Shown here: positions 63,555 through 64,000 of the stretch, in pieces
Layout of the letters: the number at the start of each line of letters is the position of its first letter
Numbering within the stretch: the first letter of the stretch is position 1
Source of the DNA: an uncultured Granulosicoccaceae bacterium
GTDB taxonomy: Bacteria; Pseudomonadota; Gammaproteobacteria; Granulosicoccales; Granulosicoccaceae
Assembly: GCA_937930305.1 (NCBI GenBank)
Contig: CALGLE010000037.1
Coordinates: forward strand, 18,089-82,088
Length of the DNA stretch: 64,000 nt
Direction of reading: 5' to 3'
Position numbers and translations under genes: made by a program
Notes under the pieces: model-generated
Told to the model about the DNA's origin: nothing
Databases searched by the model: none
Seen by the model: the letters and a program-made list of their open reading frames with translations, nothing else

Positions 63555-64000
<446 letters not shown>

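Overview
This window is chromosomal DNA of a gammaproteobacterium, probably marine or aquatic and not a pseudomonad. The support is a partial 16S rRNA gene at the right end, a full twitching-motility (Pil-Chp) locus, a type II secretion block, and gene order that matches other Gammaproteobacteria. From memory, the order yggT-proC-yggS-pilT-pilU, then pyrC'-pyrB-pyrR-ruvX-algH-tonB-gshB-pilGHIJ-chpA, and separately argC-erpA-M23 peptidase-tyrS-16S, all match Pseudomonas aeruginosa in outline. I cannot name the genus.

Region by region. 1-5.0 kb: the end of an ABC importer (permease, ATPase) running into xanthine-dehydrogenase-type xdhA and xdhB. 5.0-9.0 kb: a TetR regulator coupled to an acyl-CoA ligase, divergent from an SDR dehydrogenase and a COG3618 amidohydrolase, which looks like a small catabolic cluster. 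9.0-16.9 kb: housekeeping and stress genes (trypsin-like protease, serine dehydratase, msrA, ppk2, LysE exporter, sulfurtransferase) with several small unknown proteins. 16.9-19.4 kb: an AT-rich accessory island. It is made of integron gene cassettes with two recognisable attC sites and no integrase in view. The cassettes carry a HigBA-type toxin-antitoxin pair, a ParDE pair whose toxin is frameshifted, and a frameshifted RidA-family gene. 19.4-22.0 kb: a translationally coupled trio of two membrane desaturases and a PhnD-like binding protein without signal peptide. 22.0-28.1 kb: gspCDEF. 28.5-29.0 kb: an unusual histone-H1-like/HU fusion protein.

29.3-35.2 kb: yggT, proC, transaldolase and yggS on the minus strand, divergent from pilT and pilU, the two type IV pilus retraction ATPases; pilU ends in a clear terminator. 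35.2-39.1 kb: an insertion relative to the Pseudomonas order, with a galactokinase-like GHMP kinase, a sugar-nucleotidyltransferase, thymidine kinase and NhaA. 39.2-44.9 kb: minus-strand pyrimidine genes (a dihydroorotase homologue that has lost its metal-binding HxH, then pyrB and pyrR), ruvX, algH, a TonB-like protein and gshB. 45.0-53.2 kb: the chemosensory operon pilG-pilH-pilI-pilJ-chpA. Each junction is a 4-bp start/stop overlap. The methyltransferase and methylesterase genes are absent, and the PilJ signalling tip is aberrant.

53.2-64 kb: a lipoprotein with a beta-propeller domain under its own promoter and terminator; an oxidoreductase/kinase pair; argC, a coiled-coil membrane protein, erpA, an M23 peptidase, tyrS; and finally a strong rrn P1 promoter, a boxA and the first ~446 bases of 16S rRNA.

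The strongest non-routine signals are the integron cassette array, whose boundary hexamers are mutually consistent, the insertion in the PilJ hairpin tip, and the desaturase/PhnD-like trio. No CRISPR array, IS element, prophage or tRNA was seen.
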